A DNA stretch of 11,082 nt from Gemmatimonas phototrophica (GCA_945876015.1 CAMCNM010000038.1:1-11082); one strand, 5' to 3'; positions 1 through 5,625 are shown, numbered from the stretch's first letter. Translations and numbers: made by a program. The notes: generated from the letters alone by a model not told the origin.

Positions 1-1
1 G

Positions 2-472
2 AAGGACGCGGGCCGGGTGGTCCTCGTCGTCGCGAGGCGAAACGAAGGCGTTCGCGAGTCACCCACGAAGGCACGTCTGAGCAGCTCCGACGGCCTCGAG
101 GGTGACGCCTGGGGGCGAAACGCCGATCGCGATCCCGAGGCTCAGCTCACCGTGATGGATGCCGAGGTCGCGCGGCTCATCTCGAACGGGCAGCCCCTGA
201 CCCTCTTCGGCGATCAGGTCTTCGTGGACCTGGACCTGTCCAAGGAAAATCTGCCGATCGGGACCCGCGTGCGGATGGGCCATGCCGTGCTTGAGGTGAC
301 CGCCCAGCCCCACAACGGATGCCGGAAGTTCAAGGAGAGATTCGGCGCCGACGCGCTGCGCTTCGTGTCGCGCCCGGACCTACGGCACCGGAACTTCAGG
401 GGCATCTACCTTCGAGTGATCGAGGACGGCGAGGTCACGGTCGGCGACGAGGTGAGGGTGTTCCACCGCTGA
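2..472 (+). CDS. MOSC-domain protein, 5' end outside the window
   Basis: MOSC domains are beta-rich folds related to the C-terminal domain of molybdenum cofactor sulfurases; small stand-alone members are thought to bind or carry sulfur or molybdenum cofactor groups, but the substrate of this one is not known. Visible hallmarks are GLEGDAW near the start, the conserved cysteine in HNGCRKF, and the following RFGADALRFV. The first in-frame start in the window is GTG at 17, but the frame is open to the window edge and the codons before it (KDAGR) read naturally into the domain, where relatives usually have more N-terminal residues. I therefore treat the gene as 5'-truncated by the window. It ends with TGA 11 bases before the next gene and probably shares its transcript. 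Family assignment is good; function is not resolved. Confidence 0.85.
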   Translation, partial: KDAGRVVLVVARRNEGVRESPTKARLSSSDGLEGDAWGRNADRDPEAQLTVMDAEVARLISNGQPLTLFGDQVFVDLDLSKENLPIGTRVRMGHAVLEVTAQPHNGCRKFKERFGADALRFVSRPDLRHRNFRGIYLRVIEDGEVTVGDEVRVFHR

Positions 473-483
473 GCGATGAGCGC

Positions 484-1449
484 ATGAGAATCGTTTCCTT
501 GCTGCCGGGCGCCACCGAGATCGTCTTCGCCCTCGGACTGGGCGACGACCTCGTAGCCGTCTCGCACGAGTGCGACTTCCCTCACGCGGCGAAGAGCCTC
601 CCCGCCGTCACGCGGTCGCTCATTCCGGCCGGAGCCTCGAGCGGCGAGATCGATCGCGTCGTGCGCGAGCGCGTCGGGTCGCGAAGCCCGCTCTATGCGC
701 TCGATGTGGACGCGCTCGAGGCGCTGCGGCCGGATGTGATCATCACACAGGCGCTGTGCGACGTTTGCGATGTCTCGGAGGAGGATGTCCACGCGGTCGC
801 GCGACGCCTCACCGTCCGACCCGATGTCATCAATCTCGAGACTCGCTCGTTCATAGGTCTGCTGGATGGGATCCGCCAGGTCGCGGGGCGTACCGGCCGC
901 GAGCGGGCGGGCGAGGAGCTGATCGGCGCGTTGCGGCAGCGTGCGACACGGGTGGAAATCCGCAGCACGGCGCGCACCCGTGACACACGCGTCGTCTTCC
1001 TCGAGTGGCTGGACCCGCTGTTCGCGGGTGGTCACTGGAACCCGGAGCTCATCAGGATGGCGGGAGGATCCGATCCGTTCGGACAGCGGGGAATGCCCGC
1101 GCGCACGGTGCTCTGGGCCGACATCGAGGCGTTCCAGCCGGAGGTCGTCTTCGTGGCCTGCTGCGGATTCACCGTGGACCGAACGCTGGAGGATCTGCCG
1201 GCGTTGACCGGCATGCCGGGTTGGTCCGATCTGCCTGCGGTGCGCCAGGGACGGGTCTACATCGCGGACGGCGCGCAGTACTTCAGCCGGCCCGGACCCA
1301 GGCTGGTTGACAGCCTCGAGATGCTCGCGCACGCGATCGACCCCGGGCTCCACGAGCTTCCGGCCGGCGTTCCCGCGGCCAGACGCGTGCGCCAGCAGGA
1401 TCCAGGCACCTACCACGTGCCCGAATCACCCACCACCCAAACCTGCTGA
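484..1449 (+). CDS. Cobalamin-binding-protein-like periplasmic-binding fold, no signal peptide
   Basis: This 321-residue protein belongs to the iron-siderophore/vitamin B12 binding family (BtuF-like class III fold). Family features are the opening RIVSLLPGATEIVFALGLGD, SHECDFP shortly after, the ALRPDVIITQ strand followed by LCDVCDVS, a second lobe with VVFLEWLDPLFAGGHW, and a late VYIADGAQYFSRPGPRL segment. The ATG at 484 starts directly at the first beta-strand, so no signal peptide or lipobox is present, and no BtuC/BtuD transporter gene is nearby. That fits a group of cytosolic relatives often annotated as cobalamin-binding protein rather than a transport component. Binding of cobalamin is inferred from family only. 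The stop overlaps the next start as TGATG, indicating translational coupling. An upstream extension of the frame exists but overlaps the MOSC gene and has no family similarity. Confidence 0.85.
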   Translation: MRIVSLLPGATEIVFALGLGDDLVAVSHECDFPHAAKSLPAVTRSLIPAGASSGEIDRVVRERVGSRSPLYALDVDALEALRPDVIITQALCDVCDVSEEDVHAVARRLTVRPDVINLETRSFIGLLDGIRQVAGRTGRERAGEELIGALRQRATRVEIRSTARTRDTRVVFLEWLDPLFAGGHWNPELIRMAGGSDPFGQRGMPARTVLWADIEAFQPEVVFVACCGFTVDRTLEDLPALTGMPGWSDLPAVRQGRVYIADGAQYFSRPGPRLVDSLEMLAHAIDPGLHELPAGVPAARRVRQQDPGTYHVPESPTTQTC

Positions 1450-1685
1450 TGACCATCGCATTGGACGACGCTCGCCGGAAACGGCTCATCGCCCGTCTGC
1501 AGGGATTCTTCCAGGACGAGCTCGACGAAGACCTGAGCACGTTCCGCGCGGAGCAGGTGCTCGATTTCTTCCTCGCAACGCTCGGCCCCCAGGTCTACAA
1601 ACAGGCCGTACAGGACGCCCGCCAATTCATGCAGGAGCGGTTGGACGACCTCGACGGCGAGGTCTACCGACCAGAGGGTGCATGA
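1449..1685 (+). CDS. DUF2164 family small protein
   Basis: A 78-residue protein matching the DUF2164 pattern: an N-terminal helix with LIARLQGFFQDELDEDL, then the conserved AEQVLDFFLATLGPQVYKQAVQDA core and an acidic tail. The family is widespread, small and of unknown function. The length is typical, so it looks intact. Its ATG overlaps the TGA of the preceding gene and has no clear Shine-Dalgarno sequence of its own, so it is probably translated by coupling to that gene. It is the last gene of the 2-1685 cluster. The family call is made from memory of the conserved FF..xxGPxxYxQAxxDA pattern and is fairly secure. Confidence 0.85.
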   Translation: MTIALDDARRKRLIARLQGFFQDELDEDLSTFRAEQVLDFFLATLGPQVYKQAVQDARQFMQERLDDLDGEVYRPEGA

Positions 1686-1690
1686 TGGTC

Positions 1691-1717
1691 TTGAGACTGC
1701 GCCCGCTGTCATATCTA
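1691..1717 (+). promoter_or_regulatory. Weak candidate sigma70-like promoter
   Basis: TTGAGA at 1691-1696 is followed after 15 bases by TATCTA at 1712-1717. The match is partial and the spacing short, so this is only a candidate. If active it would start a transcript running through the hairpin cluster towards the SGNH hydrolase gene. Confidence 0.2.
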
Positions 1718-1734
1718 CGCTCGTAGTGTTGCCG

Positions 1735-1806
1735 GAGGGGACGTGCCCCCTCATCGGGAGCCACCGCTCAGCGGAGCGGATCGCCACAGGATGGCGGGCG
1801 GGCTCC
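1735..1806 (+). other. Cluster of stable nested hairpins in the 1686-1961 gap
   Basis: The gap between the DUF2164 gene and the SGNH hydrolase contains four perfect helices within 72 bases: 1735-1740 with 1747-1752; an outer stem 1757-1762 with 1801-1806; and, enclosed by that stem, hairpins 1764-1769/1774-1779 and 1782-1786/1792-1796. The last three form a three-way junction. No U-run follows, so it is not a standard intrinsic terminator. It does not match a riboswitch or small RNA that I recognise. It could end transcription of the upstream operon, lie in the leader of the SGNH gene, or be a chance product of high GC content. Confidence 0.3.
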
Positions 1807-1961
1807 GGGGGTGTTGTCTCCTCGGCAGGCTAGATCCATCGAACGTGTGAGTGTTCGGCGTACGCCTCGCGCGCCCGCCGTGATGTTTAGCCGTCGAGCG
1901 TCGCCCGCCGAGGCCTTCTTCCCCTCCTTCGCGGCTCGCTCAAACCAAGGGGGACATCGCC

Positions 1962-2690
1962 ATGCGCTCGTTCCGCACCATCAGGTCGCTCCTCTCGCTC
2001 GTTTGTCTGCTCACGATCGCCGCGCCGAGCCTCGTCCACGCACAGACGGCCGCGGCTCCGGCCGGAGCCCGCTTCGCCGCCGACATCCAGCAATTCCTGG
2101 ACAGCGACAAGACGAGCCCGCCCCCCGCGAACGGGATCGAGTTCATCGGCAGCAGCATCTTCCGTCAATGGACGACGGTCGCTGAGGACATGGCGGGCCT
2201 GCCCGTGTTCAACCGCGCCTTCGGCGGCTCACGGACGGCGGACGTGAACGCGTAAATCGAGAGGGTCGTGCTCCCGTACAAGCCGGCGATGATCGTGTAC
2301 TACTGCGGCAGCAACGACGTGCTGGATGGCGCGTCCGGTGAGGAGATATTCGCGAACTTCAGGGAATTCGAGATGCGCGTGCACAGGGCGCTCCCCCACA
2401 CCCGCATCTTCTACTTCGCCATCAACCGCGCGCCGGACAAGCGGAATCGCTGGGACGTCGTGGACGAGGCGAACAGGCTGGCCCAGGAGTACGCCTACCG
2501 GACGGCTAACCTCGATTACGTCGAGTCGAACTCGGTTCTCTTCGACGCGAAGGACGAGCCGCTCACGGCGCTGTACAAGGCGAATGGTCTGCACTTCAAT
2601 CCGCCCGCTTACGTCGAGTTCACCAAGCTGATCAAGCCCGTGCTCCAGCGGGCCATGATGGACCGGAAGGTACCGGCGACGAACAACTAG
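1962..2690 (+). pseudogene. Secreted SGNH/GDSL-type hydrolase interrupted by an in-frame TAA
   Basis: The reading frame encodes an SGNH-type esterase/lipase but is split by TAA at 2253-2255 (codon 98), with the same frame continuing to TAG at 2690. The start is supported by AGGGGGA at 1948-1954, seven bases before the ATG. Residues 1-27 form a signal peptide (RSFR, a hydrophobic core, cleavage after VHA). Block I is FIGSSI (residues 61-66, likely nucleophile Ser65), block II FNRAFGGS (83-90), block III YYCGSND (114-119, Asn118) and block V NGLHFN (208-213, His211). Blocks III and V lie after the stop, so the 97-residue product would lack the catalytic His and could not be active. The interrupted codon follows DVNA and precedes IERVVLPYKP; a CAA or CAG (Gln) to TAA change is the simplest explanation. 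Asn208 stands where the family usually has the catalytic Asp. A sequencing error is the main alternative. Confidence 0.8.
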
Positions 2691-2700
2691 GAGGGGTACG

Positions 2701-2742
2701 GCGCCTCCGACGGTCCGGGCTTCGGCCCGCCGTCGGAGGCGC
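2701..2742 (+). terminator. Long GC-rich hairpin with UUCG loop after the SGNH gene
   Basis: A 13-base perfect arm (2701-2713 with 2730-2742) continues after a two-base bulge (2714-2715) into a 5-bp stem (2716-2720 with 2725-2729) closed by a TTCG tetraloop. It begins ten bases after the TAG of the hydrolase gene. The structure is very stable, but no T-run follows on either strand, so it could be a terminator of the U-tract-less kind or a 3'-end stabiliser. A terminator is the most economical reading from position and strength. Confidence 0.6.
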
Positions 2743-2872
2743 ATCCACCGCGAGACCTGCGAACGACCGAGCGATTCGAGGGCTTCCGCCCGCAAGCGTT
2801 CGTCGTCTTCGAACGGCCCGCGTTTCAACAGCCGACGGGCGGCCCCGGCGCCGACCCCGCCCGGCCTTGACG

Positions 2873-3448
2873 ATGGCGGTCGCCGTGCTCGAGACCGAGC
2901 GGATGAAGATCCGCTCCATCGAAAGCGCCGATTGAGCGGAGTTCGTGCGGGTCCACGAGCTGCGCGCCGCCTTCTACGCGCCCTGGATTCCGGCGCTCGG
3001 TCCGGGCGAGACGTGGAACCACGTGTTCGAGTCCACCCTGGCGAAGGCGTCGCGCGGGAATCAGGCTCGCCTGATCGGGCTCGCGGCCGATGGACGGATC
3101 GCCGGATTCTTCAATCTCAATGAGATCGTCCGCGGGGTCTTCGACTGCGCGTACGCGAGCTGGCAGATCAACCTCGAGTTCGCCGGTCGAGGCCTCGCCA
3201 CCGAGGGAGTGGCCGCCCTGCTCGATTTCGCGTTCGCGGAAGGAGAAGGCCTGGGACTCCATCGCGTGCAGGCCAACGTCATTCCGTCGAATCTCAAGAG
3301 CATCCGTCTGGCCGAGCGGGTGGGGTTCCGTCGGGAGGGGCTCGCGCTCAAGTACCTGAAGATCGCGGGACAGTGGCAGGATCAACTCATGTTCGCGAAG
3401 GTGGTGGACGAGCATCGGCCGGCCTGGCTCGGTCGAAAGGAGACGTAA
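2873..3448 (+). pseudogene. RimJ-type GNAT N-acetyltransferase with an in-frame TGA at codon 21
   Basis: The frame from ATG 2873 reads AVAVLETERMKIRSIESAD, then TGA (2933-2935), then AEFVRVHELRAAFYAPWIP and a full GNAT domain to TAA 3446-3448. The LETERMKIRSIESAD segment is the typical first strand and loop of RimJ/RimL-like acetyltransferases, so the stop lies inside the gene. Further on are the acetyl-CoA-binding motif AGRGLATEGVAALLDFAF and the C-terminal block LHRVQANVIPSNLKSIRLAERVGF followed by LKYLKIAGQWQD, both close to the family pattern. RimJ-like enzymes acetylate N-terminal amines or small molecules; the substrate here is unknown. CGA or TGG to TGA would each explain the lesion. 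Alternatively translation restarts at GTG 2945, giving 167 residues without the first strand; the nearby GCGGAG is only three bases from that GTG, so this is weak. The stop overlaps the next ATG. Confidence 0.75.
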
Positions 3449-3921
3449 TGGACTACGTCATCGCGAAAGGGACCGCCGCACCGCTGCAGATCGCCGCGAT
3501 CCACGACCGCGCCACGATGCCGGACCTCGTGCGGAAGATCGAGCGCCACGGCGGCACCGCGGTCAAGGCGCTGCGGGAGGCGGACCGCCCATTCGGTCGC
3601 GCCACCGTCATCTATGGGGATCACGAGGACGAGAAGGCGCTGATCGAGAGTCCGGACGGGGCCGAGATCGACGTGGGCTGGGAGGTCGATGCCCCCTTCG
3701 AGAGCCACGGATTGGGAATCGTGACCGTGACGACCCCGGCCGGACCGTCGGCAAGCACTACGCACGTGGGACCGTACTACGACCTGTACAAGGCCCATCT
3801 CGCCATTCGCCAATGGTGTAGGGAGGAAGGGCGGACGAAGATCGGACCGAATTGGGAGGTCTACGACCACCCAGTGGAGGGCCAGCCGCACCGGACCGAC
3901 GTGTTCTACCTGATCGGATGA
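3448..3921 (+). CDS. GyrI-like small-molecule-binding domain protein
   Basis: A 157-residue stand-alone GyrI-like (AraC effector-binding/SOUL-type) domain. The first part, VIAKGTAAPLQIAAIHDRATMPDLVRKIERH, is the usual first strand and helix; the second repeat contains GLGIVTVTTPAGPSASTTHVGPYYDLYKAHLAIRQWC, and the protein ends with the characteristic EVYDHPVEGQPHRTDVFYLIG strands. Such domains bind hydrophobic or cationic ligands, either fused to MerR/AraC regulators or alone; no DNA-binding domain is present here. The start is well supported: AAGGAG at 3437-3442 is five bases before the ATG, and the ATG overlaps the preceding TAA as TAATG, so it is coupled to the acetyltransferase frame. The gene appears intact, in contrast with its neighbours on both sides. 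The ligand is unknown. Confidence 0.85.
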   Translation: MDYVIAKGTAAPLQIAAIHDRATMPDLVRKIERHGGTAVKALREADRPFGRATVIYGDHEDEKALIESPDGAEIDVGWEVDAPFESHGLGIVTVTTPAGPSASTTHVGPYYDLYKAHLAIRQWCREEGRTKIGPNWEVYDHPVEGQPHRTDVFYLIG

Positions 3922-3929
3922 CACGAGTC

Positions 3930-4028
3930 ATGTCCACGTTTCAGAGAATCACGCCCTGCCTCTGGTTCGGCGATCAGGCGGAGGAGGACATCGCCAAGCT
4001 GGAGGCCGCGTACGAAGGAAAGGGGTGA
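3930..4028 (+). pseudogene. PhnB-like VOC protein remnant with internal deletion
   Basis: A 32-codon frame from ATG 3930 to TGA 4026-4028. Its first 19 residues, MSTFQRITPCLWFGDQAEE, match the N-terminus of PhnB-like/3-demethylubiquinone-9 3-methyltransferase-type VOC proteins (usual pattern ITPxLWFDxQAEEAAxFY). Its last residues, DIAKLEAAYEGKG, match the extreme C-terminus of the same family (usual pattern KIDIAxLxxAYEG). The roughly 110-130 residues normally between these ends are absent, and the junction is in frame near 3986. The product cannot form a VOC fold. The frame begins eight bases after the GyrI-like gene, and its end overlaps the next start as GTGA. This is too short for routine gene calling. 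The alternative is an assembly collapse. The recognition of both ends is from memory of family patterns and should be tested by alignment. Confidence 0.7.
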
Positions 4029-4465
4029 TCGCCGCGGCGCTGCTGGTCCTCGGTATGGCGCGCGCCGACACCGTGCTCAACCTCGGCGACCGGCCCACCG
4101 TGGTCGCGTTCGTCGGAGCGGAGCAGCAGGAGATCATGTACAGCGCCGACTGGGCGCGGGTGCTGTATGCCTTCAAACCCGAGCTCGATGCGGCGCGGCC
4201 TGCGCTCGAGATGCTCCCCGTGGTGGTGCGCGAGGTCTACTCGCCGACCATCCTGTTCCGATCCCGCGGACGGGAGTGGCATCTCGAGCCCGATCCGGCT
4301 TCCCTGCTGTCGGGCTACTACCTCTGGTCACCCGAGGGGCCGCGGTACCTGTGCCGTGGCGCGATGAAGAAGGACGCGCTGCTCAGCACCGTCACGGCCT
4401 TCCTCGGCCACGTGCGCTCGGGGACGGACGGCGAGCTGGCCGGCTGCGAACAGGCGCGGCCCTAG
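4025..4465 (+). CDS. Hypothetical protein with N-terminal signal-like segment
   Basis: A 146-residue protein that I do not recognise. It begins with a hydrophobic stretch, VIAAALLVLGMARADT, resembling a signal-peptide core with a plausible cleavage after ARA; the usual basic residues before the core are missing with this start, although the codons upstream in the same frame read RVRRKG without an available start codon. The rest is mixed alpha/beta with VVAFVGAEQQEIMYSADW, a segment EVYSPTILFRSRGREWHLEPDP, and two cysteines (RYLCRG and AGCEQ) that could pair if the protein is exported. GTG 4025 is supported by GAAGGA at 4014-4019 with five-base spacing and by the overlap with the stop of the VOC remnant. 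It converges with the VOC gene on the minus strand, only seven bases apart. Confidence 0.6.
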   Translation: MIAAALLVLGMARADTVLNLGDRPTVVAFVGAEQQEIMYSADWARVLYAFKPELDAARPALEMLPVVVREVYSPTILFRSRGREWHLEPDPASLLSGYYLWSPEGPRYLCRGAMKKDALLSTVTAFLGHVRSGTDGELAGCEQARP

Positions 4466-4472
4466 AGGCGCG

Positions 4473-4907
4473 CTACTTCGCTTCCGGCCGCTCGGAAGAG
4501 ATCGAGAACCGGTAGCCGTCGGGATCCTTCATCCTGAACGCCCGCACGCCCCACGGCATGTCGGCGGGCTCCGTCTCGAGCGTGCCGCCGTTGTCGCGGA
4601 TCCGCTGCGCGACCGCGTCGATGCTCTGGACGGTCGTGAACTGGAATGAGAATCCCTCGCCCTTCACCCGATCCCATCCGCGCTTCCCGTCGTCCTGATT
4701 GAGCAGAATGCGGACGTCGCCGGCCTTCAACGCGACCGCCCTCAGCTGGCCTTCCATCTCGTACTTCTGATCGACGGCAAAGCCTACCACATCGCTGTAC
4801 CACTTCAGGCTCGCCTGGAGGTCCTTCACGGTCAGCGACGCCGAGAGGCTGCGGGCCCGGAAGCCTTCGGGCTGGGAGCGCTTGGATACGGCGGAATCGT
4901 TGGTCAT
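4473..4907 (-). CDS. VOC/glyoxalase-bleomycin-resistance-like protein
   Basis: A 144-residue vicinal-oxygen-chelate protein. The first beta-alpha-beta unit is visible as LSASLTVKDLQASLKWYSDVVGF, the strand LRAVALKAGDVRILLNQDD follows, and the second unit contains GFSFQFTTVQSIDAVAQRIRDNGGTLETEPADMPWGVRAFRMKDPDGYRFSIS. The DPDGYRFSIS ending with nearby TLETEP is typical of the superfamily. VOC proteins bind a metal and act as isomerases, dioxygenases or binding/resistance proteins; the exact role is not decidable here. I chose ATG 4907 because AGGA lies about five bases upstream on this strand and the residues added by the longer frame (to 4970) have no family character. The gene is transcribed away from the GAF gene and converges with 4025-4465. 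Confidence 0.85.
   Translation of the reverse strand: MTNDSAVSKRSQPEGFRARSLSASLTVKDLQASLKWYSDVVGFAVDQKYEMEGQLRAVALKAGDVRILLNQDDGKRGWDRVKGEGFSFQFTTVQSIDAVAQRIRDNGGTLETEPADMPWGVRAFRMKDPDGYRFSISSERPEAK
4481..4498 (+). terminator. Short hairpin beyond the 4025-4465 gene, possible terminator
   Basis: CTTCCG (4481-4486) pairs with CGGAAG (4493-4498) around a six-base loop, 16 bases after the stop of the plus-strand gene and inside the last codons of the converging VOC gene. There is no T-run. It is a weak candidate for ending plus-strand transcription. Confidence 0.2.
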
Positions 4908-4978
4908 CGGTATCCTGTCTGGTTCGTGGACGGGGACCACCAAAAAGCCACTCCCGCCGCCGATGGGCAAGTCCCCGT

Positions 4979-5007
4979 TTGACCGCCCCCCGCGCCTCCT
5001 CTAGTGT
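4979..5007 (+). promoter_or_regulatory. Sigma70-type promoter for the GAF-MBL operon
   Basis: TTGACC (4979-4984) matches the -35 consensus at five of six bases and is followed, after exactly 17 bases, by TAGTGT (5002-5007), which keeps the key TA and final T of a -10 box. Transcription would start near 5014, leaving a leader of about 120 bases before the GAF gene. The rest of the 4908-5132 gap has no coding signal I can see; no equally good promoter was found for the divergent VOC gene. Confidence 0.6.
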
Positions 5008-5016
5008 TCAGGGCTG

Positions 5017-5088
5017 CCCGCGCCCGGCGCGGGCGGGCCGGACCCCGCCTCGGGCACGACGCTGCCCCAGGGCTTCCCACTCCGTGGG
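5017..5088 (+). other. Leader hairpins upstream of the GAF gene
   Basis: Within the predicted leader, CCCGCGC (5017-5023) pairs perfectly with GCGCGGG (5027-5033) around a three-base loop, and CCCAC (5076-5080) pairs with GTGGG (5084-5088). The first lies only a few bases after the predicted transcription start and would place a strong structure at the 5' end of the mRNA. No known riboswitch or leader-peptide pattern was recognised. Confidence 0.3.
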
Positions 5089-5132
5089 TGGCGGCCAATC
5101 CGGGGCCCGCAGGTTCAGACAGGATGGGTGGG

Positions 5133-5603
5133 ATGTTCGACTCGAAAGAGCTGGTGAAGGAGCTTCAGGGGATGCGCGACGACGGCCACCTCTCGGACGC
5201 GCTGCTGCGGCGCGCGGTCCGGAAGATCGCGGCATCTGACAAGCGCTCGAGCTGGGTTGGCGTGTACCTCCTGAACAAGGAAGGCACGGAGCTCTGGCTG
5301 CACAACTACGTCGGCTCGCCGACGGAGCACGCCAAGATCGAGGTGGGCAAAGGGATCTGCGGCACCGCGGTCGCCGAGAAGAAGAACCAGAACGTGCCCG
5401 ACGTGAAGAAGGTCGAGAACTACCTCATGTGCAATCCGGACGTGCAGTCCGAGCTGGTGGTCCTGATCCGCGCGGGCGACGAGATCTTCGGCCAGATCGA
5501 TCTCGACAGCGAGGACGCCAAGGCCTACAAGCCGGAAGACGAGGCCCTGGTCGCGCAGGTCGCCGACAAGCTGGCCGAGCAGCTGATGGCCGAGCGCAGA
5601 TAG
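5133..5603 (+). CDS. GAF-domain protein, free methionine-(R)-sulfoxide reductase type
   Basis: A 156-residue single GAF domain of the fRMsr (E. coli YebR/MsrC) kind, which reduces free methionine-(R)-sulfoxide in the cytosol using thiol chemistry. GKGICGTAVAE (residues 73-82, Cys76) and YLMCNPDVQSELVV (97-110, Cys100, Glu107), followed by GQIDLDSE (Asp123, Asp125), reproduce the spacing of the E. coli residues Cys94, Cys118, Glu125, Asp141 and Asp143. Cys100 is therefore the catalytic cysteine. The third family cysteine (E. coli Cys84) would fall at residue 66, which is His. ATG 5133 has AGGA eight bases upstream and starts just before the first helix; ATG 5124 is possible, and the frame's longer extension to 5004 lies in the leader. 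It is followed 22 bases later by the MBL gene, probably as one operon. Confidence 0.8.
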   Translation: MFDSKELVKELQGMRDDGHLSDALLRRAVRKIAASDKRSSWVGVYLLNKEGTELWLHNYVGSPTEHAKIEVGKGICGTAVAEKKNQNVPDVKKVENYLMCNPDVQSELVVLIRAGDEIFGQIDLDSEDAKAYKPEDEALVAQVADKLAEQLMAERR

Positions 5604-5625
5604 CCGCCCACTGGACCGCACGGCG

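Noticed and set aside
406..1416. A 336-codon minus-strand frame opposite the cobalamin-binding-like gene
   Set aside because: It is an antisense shadow of a gene with clear family motifs, with biased composition and no recognisable domain.
1741..1806. Cobalamin or guanidine (mini-ykkC) riboswitch in the 1686-1961 gap
   Set aside because: The ACGT in the first hairpin loop and the nearby GCCAC recalled parts of these classes, but the second conserved loop of mini-ykkC and the B12-box context are missing.
2253..2935. Stop-codon reassignment or selenocysteine as an explanation for the in-frame TAA and TGA
   Set aside because: TAA, TAG and TGA all end normal genes in the window, the two in-frame stops differ, no selenocysteine insertion structure was recognised after the TGA, and neither position is a known selenocysteine site in these families.
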